A stretch of 64,000 nt of DNA from Cupriavidus yeoncheonensis (GCF_905397275.1 NZ_CAJPUY010000009.1:1-64000); one strand, 5' to 3'; positions 25,381-36,289 are shown, counted from the first letter of the stretch. The notes: a model not told the origin generated them from the sequence alone. A program made the numbers and translations.

Positions 25381-26703
25381 TCACATGACCGGCGCCTGCA
25401 CTGCCTCGCCCATCACATAGACGCTGTCGATCACGCGGTCGTCGCCGAGCATGGCAAAGGCGAACAGCTGTTCTTCCAGCGATTCGGAACGTCCGCTGCG
25501 GCGGGCGATCAGCGGCGTGGCTTGCGGGTCCAGCACGATGAAGTCAGCCTCGCAGCCTTCGCTGAAGCTGCCGATGCGGTCGGACCAGCCAAGCGCCTCG
25601 GCCGCGGCACGCGTGGCCAGGTAGAACATGCGCAGCGCCGTCAGGTGATACCCGCCCATGCGCGCGACCTTGTGCGCGGCGTTCATGGTGCGGAACATCG
25701 AGAACGAGGTGCCGCCGCCGACGTCGGTGGCCAGCGTCACGTTCAGGCGGTTGGCGTCGGACTGATGGAAGTCGTAGAAGCCGCTGCCGAGGAACAGGTT
25801 CGAGGTCGGGCAGTGCGCGACCGCGGCGCCGCTGTCGGCCAGGCGCCGGCGGTCATCCTGGTCCAGGTAGATCGCGTGGCCGTAGAACGCGCCCGGGCGC
25901 AGCAGGCCGTAGCGGTCGTACACGTCCAGGTAGCTGCGCGCGTCCGGGAACAGCTCGGCCACCCATTTCACCTCGTCGCGGTTCTCGGCGACGTGGGTCT
26001 GGATGAAGGCGTCCGGATAGGCCCTGGCCAGTTCGCCGCAGGCGGCAAGCTGGGCTTCGGTCGAGGTCGGGGCGAAACGCGGCGTGATGGCGTAGGCCAG
26101 GCGGCCCTTGTTATGCCAGCGCGACATCAGGTCGGCCGAATCGCGCGCGCCGGTTTCGGCGGTGTCGCGCAGGAACTCGGGGCAGTTGCGGTCCATCATC
26201 ACCTTGCCGGTGATCATGCGCAGGTTGCGCTGCTCGCTCTCGGCAAACAGCGCCTCGGCCGAGGCTTTGTGCACGGTGCTCCAGACCACCGCGCTGGTGG
26301 TGCCGTTGCGCAGCAGTTCGTCGGTGAAGAAGCCGGCCACCGCACGCGCGTATTCGGGCTCGGCGAAGCGCCGTTCCTCGGGGAAGGTGTAGGTGTCCAG
26401 CCAGTGCAGCAGGCCCGGCGACGGCGACGCGATGATGTCGGTCTGCGGGTAGTGCACATGCGTGTCGATGAAGCCCGGCACGATCAGCTTGCCGCGGTGG
26501 TCCACCACCTCGGCGCCGGCCGGGATGCGCGACGCGAGCGCGGCGTAGTCGCCGGCCGCGACGATGCGGCCGGCGGTGACGATCAGCAGACCATCTTCCC
26601 AATACTGATAGGCGTCCTCGTGGAACTGCGGGTCGTGCAGGAAATGCAGCACGCGGCCGCGGATCGCGCGGGTAATGGACGGGGTCGGGGGAGTGGTCGT
26701 CAT
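25381..26703 (-). CDS. guaD: Guanine deaminase
   Basis: 440 residues of the amidohydrolase family. It deaminates guanine to xanthine. Zinc ligands are visible as GFIDTHVHYPQTD near residue 78, a later THVAEN histidine, GHAIYL and LATDVGGGTS. The segment SPSPGLLHWLDTYTFPEE is characteristic of guanine deaminase. GAGAGAC precedes the ATG. It is last in the xdhABC-deaminase-guaD run, 65 bp after the preceding gene, and feeds xanthine to the dehydrogenase. Confidence 0.96.
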   Translation of the reverse strand: MTTTPPTPSITRAIRGRVLHFLHDPQFHEDAYQYWEDGLLIVTAGRIVAAGDYAALASRIPAGAEVVDHRGKLIVPGFIDTHVHYPQTDIIASPSPGLLHWLDTYTFPEERRFAEPEYARAVAGFFTDELLRNGTTSAVVWSTVHKASAEALFAESEQRNLRMITGKVMMDRNCPEFLRDTAETGARDSADLMSRWHNKGRLAYAITPRFAPTSTEAQLAACGELARAYPDAFIQTHVAENRDEVKWVAELFPDARSYLDVYDRYGLLRPGAFYGHAIYLDQDDRRRLADSGAAVAHCPTSNLFLGSGFYDFHQSDANRLNVTLATDVGGGTSFSMFRTMNAAHKVARMGGYHLTALRMFYLATRAAAEALGWSDRIGSFSEGCEADFIVLDPQATPLIARRSGRSESLEEQLFAFAMLGDDRVIDSVYVMGEAVQAPVM

Positions 26704-26768
26704 GGTCTGTCTCTCGGGACCGGCCCGCGCAAGCGCGCGGGGGGCCGGGCTATGGGTATGCGCCGTGC

Positions 26769-27824
26769 TCAGGCCGCGGGGGCCGTGGCAGGCGGGGAGG
26801 TGGGCAGGGCCGACCAGAAGTGGTCGACTTCCGCCAGGAACTCGGCCTTCTGCACGGGGTGCAGGAAAGCCGCTTCAAAACTGTTGCGCGCGAGCTTGTG
26901 GGCGTCGGCCGCATCGAGCGGCAGCGCTTCGAACGTGGCCTCCCAGTTGGCGTTCATGTAGCCGCCGAAGTAGGCCGGGTCGTCCGAATGCAGCGTGACC
27001 ATGACGCCGGCATCGAGCATGCGCTTGAGCGGATGCTCGCGCAGGTCCGGATGCACCTTGAGCTTCTGGTTCGACAGCGGGCACACCGTCAGCGCCACGC
27101 GCTCGCGCGCCAGGCGCTCGATCAGCGCGGCATCGTCGATCGAACGCACGCCGTGGTCGATGCGCTCGACCTTGAGGATGTCCAGCGCGTCGATGACATA
27201 TTGCGCGGGGCCTTCCTCGCCGGCATGGGCCACCAGGCGCAGGCCGAGTTCGCGGGCACGCGCGAACACGCGCGCGAATTTTTCTGGCGGGTTGCCCTTC
27301 TCGGAGGAGTCCAGCCCGACGCCGACAAAGCGGTCGCGGAAGGGCAGCGCGGCCTCCAGCGTCGCGAACGCGTCTTCCTCCGACAGGTGCCGCAGGAAGC
27401 AGAGGATCAGGCTGCTCGAGAAATCGTATTCGGTACGCGCCTGGGCCAGCGCGTCGGCGATGCCGTCGATCACCGTGCCGATCGCCACGCCGCGCGCGGT
27501 ATGGGTCTGCGGATCGAAGAAGATCTCGGCGTGGCGGACGTTGTCGGCGACGGCGCGCTTGACGTAGTCCATCGTCATGTCGAAGAAATCCTCTTCCGTC
27601 AGCAGCACGCTGGCGCCGGCGTAGTAGATGTCCAGGAACGATTGCAGGTCGGTGAACGCGTACGCCGCGCGCAGGGCCTCGACGCTCGCGTAGGGCAGGT
27701 TCACCTGGTTGCGCTGGGCCAGCCGGAAGATCAGCTCGGGTTCGAGCGTGCCTTCGATATGCACGTGCAGTTCAGCCTTGGGAGTACGGCGGATCTTGTC
27801 CGCCAGCGCGGCATCGATGGTCAT
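26769..27824 (-). CDS. Adenine/adenosine deaminase
   Basis: 351 residues of the ADA-type amidohydrolase family: zinc motif ELHVHIEG at the start, AHAGEEGP, RIDHGVR and HSDDPAYFGGYM. The form VGLDSSEKGNPPEKFARVF with AGEEGPAQYVIDAL and VCPLSNQKLKV is the pattern I associate with bacterial adenine deaminases rather than true adenosine deaminases. In this operon, with guanine deaminase and xanthine dehydrogenase, adenine to hypoxanthine makes sense. Start ATG 27824 is where similarity begins; an open frame runs further upstream through the xdhC region. Confidence 0.93.
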   Translation of the reverse strand: MTIDAALADKIRRTPKAELHVHIEGTLEPELIFRLAQRNQVNLPYASVEALRAAYAFTDLQSFLDIYYAGASVLLTEEDFFDMTMDYVKRAVADNVRHAEIFFDPQTHTARGVAIGTVIDGIADALAQARTEYDFSSSLILCFLRHLSEEDAFATLEAALPFRDRFVGVGLDSSEKGNPPEKFARVFARARELGLRLVAHAGEEGPAQYVIDALDILKVERIDHGVRSIDDAALIERLARERVALTVCPLSNQKLKVHPDLREHPLKRMLDAGVMVTLHSDDPAYFGGYMNANWEATFEALPLDAADAHKLARNSFEAAFLHPVQKAEFLAEVDHFWSALPTSPPATAPAA

Positions 27825-27844
27825 GTGGGGCCTCGGTCTTGTGG

Positions 27845-28837
27845 TTACGGATGCACCGTCTCCCCGTGGCTCGCGTGCAGCGCGGCGAGACGCTGGTCGC
27901 GGACCTGCAGCAACTGGGCGACGATGGCTACCGCAATCATAGCCGGAGCCTTGTCCGTGATCCCCGATACCCCCATCGGGCATGTCATTTCCGGGAAGCG
28001 GGCCGGGTCGACGCCGTAGTCCGCGAGCCGGTGCTCGAAGCGCGCGCGCTTGGTCCTGGACCCGATCAGCCCGAAGTACGCAAAGTCCGTGCGCCGGAAG
28101 ATCTCCTCGCACAGGGTCTGGTCCAGCGCGTGGCTGTGGGTCATGACCAGGAAGTAGCTGCCCGCGGGCGCCTGCGCCACCACGGCTTCGGGCGTGTCGC
28201 TGGCCTCGGCCTCGACGTTGCCGGGCAGGCCGGCCGGGAACAGCGTGTCGCGCTCGTCTACCCAGTGCACGCGGCACGGCAGGGTGGCCAGCACCTTGAC
28301 CAGCGCATGGCCGACGTGGCCGGCGCCGAACAGGACGACGTGCATCTCGTCGGGCACCAGGGTGTCGGTCCAGGAGCCATCGGCTTCCAGCGCGACTGCG
28401 GGCAGGACCGTACGGGCTTCGGCAAAGGACACGGCACCACGGGCCGGCACCGTGCGCTGCAATGACTTGCCTGCTGCAAAAGCGGCTTCGACGGCATCCA
28501 GCCAGCGCAGGTCGTCCTGGCCGAGGACTTCGAAAGCGAGTTGCACGACGCCGCCGCAGCACTGGCCGAGCGCCGGGCCCAGCGGAATGCGCTCGATGCG
28601 GCGCTGTTCCGTGCCTGCTTCAAGCATGGCCCGCGCGATATCCATGCCGCGCCATTCGAGATGCCCGCCACCGATGGTGCCGATCAGGTCGTTGGCGCTG
28701 ACCAGCATGCGGATGCCCGGCTCGCGCGGCGCGGAGCCCTTGACTTCGACGATTGTGACCATCGCCACCGGCACGCCGGTGCGCACCAGGCGCGCGGCGT
28801 CGGCGAAGCGGAAGGGTTTGAGCGGTGCATCCTGCAT
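27845..28837 (-). CDS. xdhC: Xanthine dehydrogenase accessory protein XdhC
   Basis: 330 residues from ATG 28837 (MQDAPLKPFRFADAARL), which has AAAGG upstream; ATG 28855 and TTG 28885 are in-frame alternatives. XdhC binds the molybdenum cofactor, promotes its sulfuration and inserts it into XdhB. The N-terminal XdhC/CoxI segment (VTIVEVKGSAPREPG, GGGHLEW, LGQCCGG) and the C-terminal Rossmann segment (VVLFGAGHVGHAL, GLIGSRTKRARF) are both present. It follows xdhB by 164 bp and precedes the deaminase by 20 bp. Confidence 0.96.
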   Translation of the reverse strand: MQDAPLKPFRFADAARLVRTGVPVAMVTIVEVKGSAPREPGIRMLVSANDLIGTIGGGHLEWRGMDIARAMLEAGTEQRRIERIPLGPALGQCCGGVVQLAFEVLGQDDLRWLDAVEAAFAAGKSLQRTVPARGAVSFAEARTVLPAVALEADGSWTDTLVPDEMHVVLFGAGHVGHALVKVLATLPCRVHWVDERDTLFPAGLPGNVEAEASDTPEAVVAQAPAGSYFLVMTHSHALDQTLCEEIFRRTDFAYFGLIGSRTKRARFEHRLADYGVDPARFPEMTCPMGVSGITDKAPAMIAVAIVAQLLQVRDQRLAALHASHGETVHP

Positions 28838-29001
28838 GTGGGGGCCTTTGTCCATGACGCCGGCTGCTGCCGGTCTCGTTGTCAATGGTGTTGTCTGTTG
28901 CTTGCCAGGGTGGTGGCGCGCACCTGCGCGGGCGGCCGGCCCCTTGCCCGCCCACGGGCAGGCAAGAGGGGAAAGTCCGGCGGGCCCGGCAGGCGCGCGC
29001 G

Positions 29002-31383
29002 TCAGGCCGGCTGTGCGGCGGCTTCGCGCATATCGCGCCTATCGCACATCTCGCGCACGGCTTCCACGGCGTCCAGGATGGCTTCGCTGGTGGCCGGCGC
29101 GCGCAGCGGCGGGTTGACTTCATAGTCACCCACGGCCGCGATCGCATCGCGGATCGCGAAGAACACCGAGAACGGCAGCAGCAGCGGCGGCTCGCCCACA
29201 GCCTTGGAGCGGTGGATGCTGTCCTCCACGTTGCGGTTCTGGAACAGGCGTACGTTGAACTCTTCGGGGCAGTCGTTGACGGTCGGGATCTTGTAGGTGG
29301 ACGGCGCGTGCGTCATCAGCTTGCCGGCCTGGTTCCACCACAGTTCTTCGGTCGTCAGCCAGCCCATGCCCTGGATGAAGGCGCCTTCCACCTGGCCGAT
29401 GTCGATGGCCGGGTTCAGCGACTTGCCCGCGTCGTGCAACGCGTCGGCGCGCAGCAGCTTCCATTCGCCGGTCAGCGTGTCCACCAGCACCTCGGAGCAG
29501 GCCGCGCCGTAGGCGAAGTAGTAGAACGGCCGGCCATGCAACTTCTTCTGGTCCCAGTGCAGCTTGGGCGTGGTGTAGAAGCCGTCGGACCACAGCTGGA
29601 CGCGCGCCACATAGGCTTCGCGGGCCAGGTCGCCGAAGGACGCGCGCAGTTCGCCGGCGACGACGAGGTCGTCATTGAAGCGCACGGTATCGACTTCAAC
29701 GCCTGCCTTGCGGGCGATAAAGGCGGCCAGGCGCTCGCGGATCTGGCGCGCGGCGTCCTGCGCGGCCTTGCCGTTCAGGTCGGCGCCGGTCGATGCCGCG
29801 GTGGCCGAGGTATTGGCCACCTTGCTGGTGTCGGTCGCGGTCACGCGCACGCGCTCCAGGCGGATGCCCAGTTCATGCGCCACCACCATCGCCACCTTGG
29901 TGTTCAGGCCCTGGCCCATTTCGGTGCCGCCGTGGTTCACCAGCACCGAGCCGTCGTTGTACACGTGCACGAGCGCGCCGGCCTGGTTGTAGTGCGCCAC
30001 GTTGAACGAGATGCCGAACTTCACCGGCGTGATCGCGATGCCCTTCTTCAGGACCGGGCTACTCGCGTTGAATGCACGCGTGGCTTCGCGGCGCGCGCGG
30101 TATTCGCTGGTGGCCACCAGTTCGTCGATCAGTTCGTGGATGACGTTGTCTTCCACGGTCTGGCCATACGGCGTGACATTGCGCTCGGTCTTGCCGTAGA
30201 AGTTGGCGCGGCGCACGTCCAGCGAATCCTTGCCGACATTGCGCGCCACGTTGTCGAGGATGTACTCGATCGCGAACGCGCCCTGGGGCCCGCCGAAGCC
30301 GCGGAACGCGGTATTGCTCTGCGTGTTGGTCTTGCCGCAGTAGCCGTCGATCTGCACGTTCGGCAGCCAGTAGGCGTTGTCGAAGTGGCAGATCGCGCGG
30401 GTCATCACCGGTCCGGACAGGTCGGCCGAGAAGCCGGCGCGCGAGACCATGTCGATCTTCACGCCTTCGATGCGGCCCTCGGTGTCGTGGCCGACTTCGT
30501 AGTCGAACACGAAGTCATGGCGCTTGCCGGTGATCATCATGTCGTCGTCGCGGTCCGGGCGCAGCTTGACCGGGCACAGCAGCTTCCATGCCGCCAGCGC
30601 GGCGCAGCACGCGAACATCGCCGACTGCGATTCCTTGCCGCCGAAACCGCCGCCCATGCGGCGGCACTCCACCAGCACCTGGTGCGCGTGCCAGCCCAGC
30701 ATATGGGCCACGGCGTGCTGCATCTCGGTCGGGTGCTGGGTCGAGCACCATACGTGCATGCCGTCGTTCTCGCGCGGCGCGGCGTAGGCGATCTGGCCTT
30801 CCAGGTAGAACTGTTCCTGCCCGCCCAGGCGGATATTGCCCGCGTCGCGCTGCGCCGCGGCGGCGATATGCTGCTGCGGCTCGCCGCGGGTCAGGTGCAT
30901 CGGCGGCAGCACATAGCTGCCGGCCGCGTGCGCGGCCTCGGGCGACAGCACCGGCGGCAGGTCTTCATACTCGATCGCGCCCAGCCGTGCCGCGCGGCGC
31001 GCCGCGTCGTGCGACGTGGCCACCACCACGAAGATCGGCTGGCCGATGAACTGCACCACGTCGCGAACCAGGATGGGGTCGTCGTGGATGATCGGACCGC
31101 AGTCGTTGACGCCGGGAATGTCGTCCACGGTCAGCACGTCGACGACGCCCGGCGCGGCGCGCACCTTGTCGAGCGAAATCGACTTGATGCGGGCATGGGC
31201 GCGGCTGCTCATGCCGAGCGCCGCGTGCAGCGTGCCGGCCAGTTCGGGAATGTCGTCGGTATAGGTGGCGGTGCCCGCCACGTGCAGGTGAGCGGATTCA
31301 TGCGGGCGCGAGATGCCGACCTGCGGCACGGTCTCGTCGGCGACGCTGGCGTCGAGCAGGAAGGGTTCGGTTTGCTTGTTCAT
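29002..31383 (-). CDS. xdhB: Xanthine dehydrogenase molybdopterin-binding subunit
   Basis: 793 residues, full length for the two-subunit bacterial enzyme. It oxidises hypoxanthine to xanthine and urate at the molybdenum centre. Moco-binding and catalytic segments are visible: GGQEQFYLEGQ, RMGGGFGGKE, AFRGFGGPQG, GGTEMGQGLNTK and the catalytic glutamate context KAVGEPPLLLPFSV near the end. GGAGAG precedes the start, 12 bp after xdhA. The partner xdhA supplies the FAD and iron-sulfur centres. Confidence 0.98.
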   Translation of the reverse strand: MNKQTEPFLLDASVADETVPQVGISRPHESAHLHVAGTATYTDDIPELAGTLHAALGMSSRAHARIKSISLDKVRAAPGVVDVLTVDDIPGVNDCGPIIHDDPILVRDVVQFIGQPIFVVVATSHDAARRAARLGAIEYEDLPPVLSPEAAHAAGSYVLPPMHLTRGEPQQHIAAAAQRDAGNIRLGGQEQFYLEGQIAYAAPRENDGMHVWCSTQHPTEMQHAVAHMLGWHAHQVLVECRRMGGGFGGKESQSAMFACCAALAAWKLLCPVKLRPDRDDDMMITGKRHDFVFDYEVGHDTEGRIEGVKIDMVSRAGFSADLSGPVMTRAICHFDNAYWLPNVQIDGYCGKTNTQSNTAFRGFGGPQGAFAIEYILDNVARNVGKDSLDVRRANFYGKTERNVTPYGQTVEDNVIHELIDELVATSEYRARREATRAFNASSPVLKKGIAITPVKFGISFNVAHYNQAGALVHVYNDGSVLVNHGGTEMGQGLNTKVAMVVAHELGIRLERVRVTATDTSKVANTSATAASTGADLNGKAAQDAARQIRERLAAFIARKAGVEVDTVRFNDDLVVAGELRASFGDLAREAYVARVQLWSDGFYTTPKLHWDQKKLHGRPFYYFAYGAACSEVLVDTLTGEWKLLRADALHDAGKSLNPAIDIGQVEGAFIQGMGWLTTEELWWNQAGKLMTHAPSTYKIPTVNDCPEEFNVRLFQNRNVEDSIHRSKAVGEPPLLLPFSVFFAIRDAIAAVGDYEVNPPLRAPATSEAILDAVEAVREMCDRRDMREAAAQPA

Positions 31384-31395
31384 GCCGATCTCTCC

Positions 31396-32898
<1,503 letters not shown>

Positions 32899-32934
32899 GG
32901 TCTTTATCTCGTTCTGTGATGGCGGAAACATAGC

Positions 32935-32945
32935 ATTGGCGCAAT
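32935..32945. promoter_or_regulatory. Small palindrome in the xdhA-LysR divergent promoter
   Basis: ATTG-GCG-CAAT lies 37 bp upstream of the xdhA start, with a further CATGCAAT just beside it. It is a candidate half of the LysR binding site. Nothing else clear is seen in the 195-bp gap. Confidence 0.3.
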
Positions 32946-33093
32946 TCATGCAATATTCCGCCCAGGTGATATGCCCCATCAGAATGCCCGTCCGTCGGCT
33001 CGCCCGTCACGCGGATTGACCGATGCCGGGTTGCGTGACATACACTATGCGCCGTTCCCTTACCCCACGCCAGCCTGCCGGCCCAGCCCCGGC

Positions 33094-34056
33094 ATGACCC
33101 CTATCGCCATGCACGGACGCGACCATCTCGATACCTATTTGCTGCGGGTGCTCCACACCCTGCTGACCGAGCAGAGCGTGACCCGCACCGCCGTGCGCCT
33201 GGGCCAGTCGCAGCCGGCGATCAGCAATACGCTCAAGCGCCTGCGCGAGATCACCGGCGACGCCATTTTGGTGCGGGGCAAGAACGGCATGGTGCCGACC
33301 GAGCGCGGGCGCGAGCTGCTGGCGCTGGCCGAGCAGAGCCTGGCGGCGATGGACCGCATCGCCCGGCCGCCGCAGCAGTTCGACCCGGCCACCACTACCC
33401 GTACCTTCCACCTGGGCGCGCCGGACTACCTGGACGCCTTCTTCCTGCCCAACATCGTCGAGCGCATGCGCCGTCTGGCGCCGGGGGCCAAGCTGTTCGT
33501 GCATCCGATGACCTCGTCGAGCGACTTCCTCGAAGACCTGGAGCAGGGGCAACTGGACATCGTCGTCGGCAACTGGCTGTCGCCGCCCGAACACCTGCAT
33601 ATCTCGCCGCTGTTCGACGACGAGGTGGTCTGCATGCTGGGCGGCCAGCACCCGCTGGCGCGCAAGGGGCTGACGCTCAAACACTACCTGGAGATGCCCC
33701 ACCTGGCGCCGGCGCCCTATGCGTCGATGCAGCGCAGCATGATCGACCAGGCGCTGGCCGAACAGGGCTACAAGCGCAATATCCAGGTAACGCTGCCGTA
33801 TTTCGGGCTGGTGCCGTATGTGCTGATGAAGACCGATATGGTGTTCACCACCGGGCGCCAGTTTGCTGCGCACTATGCGCAGTACCTGCCGATCCGGATG
33901 GTGCCTTCGCCGGTGACGTTCCCGCGCATGCGCTTCTACCAGCTCTGGCACGAGCGGTGCCATGCGGCGCCGGATGTGATGTGGATGCGCAGGATGATTG
34001 CCGAGGTCGCCGCCGACCTGCCGCAACTGCCCCGGCTGGAGGCGGAGGCGGGCTGA
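33094..34056 (+). CDS. LysR-family regulator, divergent from xdhA
   Basis: 320 residues from ATG 33094; ATG 33109 (MHGRDHLDTYLLRVL) is possible and neither has a strong ribosome binding site. The helix-turn-helix reads LHTLLTEQSVTRTAVRLGQSQPAISNTLKRLRE. The effector domain is of the NodD/NahR-like subgroup (FHLGAPDYLDAFFLPNIVERMRR). Divergent orientation to xdhA suggests control of the purine operon, separate from the GntR gene of the urate block. Confidence 0.93.
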   Translation: MTPIAMHGRDHLDTYLLRVLHTLLTEQSVTRTAVRLGQSQPAISNTLKRLREITGDAILVRGKNGMVPTERGRELLALAEQSLAAMDRIARPPQQFDPATTTRTFHLGAPDYLDAFFLPNIVERMRRLAPGAKLFVHPMTSSSDFLEDLEQGQLDIVVGNWLSPPEHLHISPLFDDEVVCMLGGQHPLARKGLTLKHYLEMPHLAPAPYASMQRSMIDQALAEQGYKRNIQVTLPYFGLVPYVLMKTDMVFTTGRQFAAHYAQYLPIRMVPSPVTFPRMRFYQLWHERCHAAPDVMWMRRMIAEVAADLPQLPRLEAEAG

Positions 34057-34112
34057 AACGGGAAAGGGCGGCGCAGGGCTGCCCTGGAGCCGCGGCAGTG
34101 GCGCTGACCGGC

Positions 34113-34946
34113 TTACTTGCTGGCTTGCGCAGCCTTGTAGTCGGGGAAGAACAGCTGTTCGCCCTCCACCTTGTAGCCCGCGATAGCCTGCTGGCCTTCC
34201 GGCGAGGTAATCCACTCCACGAGCTTCATCGCGTCGGCGTAGTTGGTGCCCGCGTGCCTGGCCGGGTTGACCGCGATGATCCCGTACGGATTGAACATCT
34301 TCGGGTCACCCTGCACCGCGATGGCCAGCCCCGTCTTGGCGCGATAGGCGCCATAGGTGGCGCGGTCCGACAGCGTATAGGCCGGCATCTGCGCGGCCAT
34401 GGTCAGGACCTCGCCCATGCCGAGGCCCGCGTTGACGTACCAGGGCTGGCCCTTCGGCTCGATGCCGACTTGCTTCCAGTAGTCCTTCTCCATCACGTCG
34501 GTGCCTGAATTGTCGCCGCGCGAGATGAACTTGCTGCCGCTGCCCGCCAGCTTGCGCAAGCCTGCGAGGACATCCTTGCCCCCCCTGATGCCAGCCGGGT
34601 CGCTGGCCGGACCCACCACGATGAAGTCGTTGTGCATGACGTCGCGTCGATTGACGCCGTAGCCGGCCGCCACGAACTCGTCTTCCATCTTGCGGGCGTG
34701 CACGAGCAGCACGTCCACGTCGCCCATCTCGCCCATCTTCATGGCCTTGCCCGAGCCCACGGCAATGACCTTGACGTTCACGCCGGACTTTTGCTCGAAC
34801 TTCGGCAGCAGGTACTTGAGCAGGCCAGAGTTTTCCGTGCTGGTGGTCGTGGCCAGCTTCAGTTCGCCCGCCTGGGCGGCGCAGAGCGCCATCAGGCAGG
34901 CGATGCCGGCTACGACGGGAAGCTTGCGGAATGCGGGCCGTGACAT
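34113..34946 (-). CDS. tupA: Tungstate/molybdate ABC transporter substrate-binding protein
   Basis: 277 residues. A signal peptide (MSRPAFRKLPVVAGIACLMA, ending AAQAG) leads to ELKLATTTSTENSGLLKYLL, the TTTS oxyanion-binding motif of TupA, then AVGSGKAMKMGEMGDVDVLL and SRGDNSGTD. ATG 34946 has AAAGGA upstream; the open frame extends further without similarity. TupB and TupC are not adjacent in this window. It is divergent from a ModE-like regulator, and a 20-bp palindrome lies just upstream of its start. Confidence 0.94.
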   Translation of the reverse strand: MSRPAFRKLPVVAGIACLMALCAAQAGELKLATTTSTENSGLLKYLLPKFEQKSGVNVKVIAVGSGKAMKMGEMGDVDVLLVHARKMEDEFVAAGYGVNRRDVMHNDFIVVGPASDPAGIRGGKDVLAGLRKLAGSGSKFISRGDNSGTDVMEKDYWKQVGIEPKGQPWYVNAGLGMGEVLTMAAQMPAYTLSDRATYGAYRAKTGLAIAVQGDPKMFNPYGIIAVNPARHAGTNYADAMKLVEWITSPEGQQAIAGYKVEGEQLFFPDYKAAQASK

Positions 34947-34960
34947 GTGGGTTCCTTTAG

Positions 34961-34980
34961 TTATGTTTCTAGAAACATAA
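34961..34980. promoter_or_regulatory. Perfect 20-bp palindrome, likely Mo/W operator
   Basis: TTATGTTTCTAGAAACATAA is an uninterrupted self-complementary sequence 15 bp upstream of the tupA start codon, so bound protein would block its promoter or ribosome access. The divergent gene encodes a ModE-type DNA-binding domain. Confidence 0.7.
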
Positions 34981-35087
34981 TTGCCATGGCCTGGCGGGTC
35001 ATGGAGAATGCAGAAAACTACATGAAATGCGGGGTGATTCATTGTCAGTCAAGCCGATTCAATGTGTAAATATGCAGGGCAAAACAT

Positions 35088-36185
35088 ATGACATTCCGTT
35101 TTGACCTGTTCCCGGTGATTGCCGCGGACGACAACCCGCGTGCCAACGGCAAGGTGTTCCAGTTGCTCAAGGCCGTGCGCGAGACCGGTTCGCTGCATCG
35201 CGCGGCGCGCGAGATCGGCCTGTCCTACCGCCATGCCTGGGGCGTGATGCGGACCTGGGAGGCCATGCTCGGCCGTTCCGTGCTCGACATGGAACGCGGC
35301 CGCGGCGCGTCCCTGACGCGCTTTGGCGAACGCCTGCTGCGCGCCGAAATGCGGCTGCGCGAGACCATCGACCCCGCTGTGCAGCGCGCCATGGCCGAGT
35401 TCATTGCCGAACTCGACGACGCGGCCCAGCCCCAGACCAGCGTGCATTTTTCCGGCAGCCACGATCCCGCCATCGAGGTTCTTTCCGGTGCCCTCAGGGA
35501 CCAGGCCCCCGGGCTGCAACTCGACACCGTGTTCTGCGGCAGCGTCGAAGGGCTGATCTGCCTGCAGGAACGGCAGTCGGAGCTGGCTGGGTTCTATGTT
35601 TCGCCGGTACAGACGGCGGGTTCCGTGGCGCACCTGACCCTGCGCAAGTGGCTGCGGCCCGCGTCTGTGCGCCTGCTGCGCCTGGCGTGGCGCGAGCAGG
35701 GCCTGATCGTGGCGCCCGATATGGTCGGCAGCATCCATGATCTGCATGATCTGGTGAGCACTCAGGCGCGTTTCGTCAACCGGCAGCGCAGTTCCGGTAC
35801 GCGCATGCTGTTCGACCAGCTCCTGAACGCCCAGGGGCTCTATCCGGACCAGATCTCCGGCTACGACGAACCCGAATTCAGCAACGAAAAGGTGGCGGAA
35901 GCGGTCCATGCAGGGCGCGCGCAGGTCGGCTTCGGCCTGCGCATGAACGCCGAGGCGCTGGGCCTGGGCTTCGTGCCACTGACGCGCGAGGCGTACTACC
36001 TGGCGCTGCGCAAGAACGACCAGACCGCGGGCTGGATGTCGGGCCTGCTGGCTTTGCTGGCCGATCCCGCCTTCGCGCGCCGCATCGAGGCGTTGCCGGG
36101 CTACGCCATGGCCGAGCCCGCCGGCATCCTGACACCGCAGGAAGCGTTGCCGTGGTACGGGGCGGACGGCAAGGAGGGCAACTGA
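35088..36185 (+). CDS. ModE-like regulator with periplasmic-binding-type sensor domain
   Basis: 365 residues. The N-terminal about 110 residues are a ModE/LysR-type winged helix (LLKAVRETGSLHRAAREIGLSYRHAWGVMRTWEAMLG). The rest is a PBP-like domain (PF12727 type: SVHFSGSHDPAIEVLSGAL, RQRSSGTRMLFDQLL, VGFGLRMNAEALGLGFVPL), not the molbindin domains of E. coli ModE. A one-component sensor of molybdate or tungstate controlling tupA is the natural reading. It has an AGGG box. The protein resembles proteins described as tungstate/molybdate-responsive regulators, but the ligand is inferred. Confidence 0.9.
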   Translation: MTFRFDLFPVIAADDNPRANGKVFQLLKAVRETGSLHRAAREIGLSYRHAWGVMRTWEAMLGRSVLDMERGRGASLTRFGERLLRAEMRLRETIDPAVQRAMAEFIAELDDAAQPQTSVHFSGSHDPAIEVLSGALRDQAPGLQLDTVFCGSVEGLICLQERQSELAGFYVSPVQTAGSVAHLTLRKWLRPASVRLLRLAWREQGLIVAPDMVGSIHDLHDLVSTQARFVNRQRSSGTRMLFDQLLNAQGLYPDQISGYDEPEFSNEKVAEAVHAGRAQVGFGLRMNAEALGLGFVPLTREAYYLALRKNDQTAGWMSGLLALLADPAFARRIEALPGYAMAEPAGILTPQEALPWYGADGKEGN

Positions 36186-36289
36186 GCCGCTGGCTGCGCC
36201 GGCCGGACTGAGCCTGATTGCCGGCACGGCGTTCGCGCTACACTCCTTGCAATGGCCTGTGTCATCGTCCCGCCATTGCAAGGAGCCCC

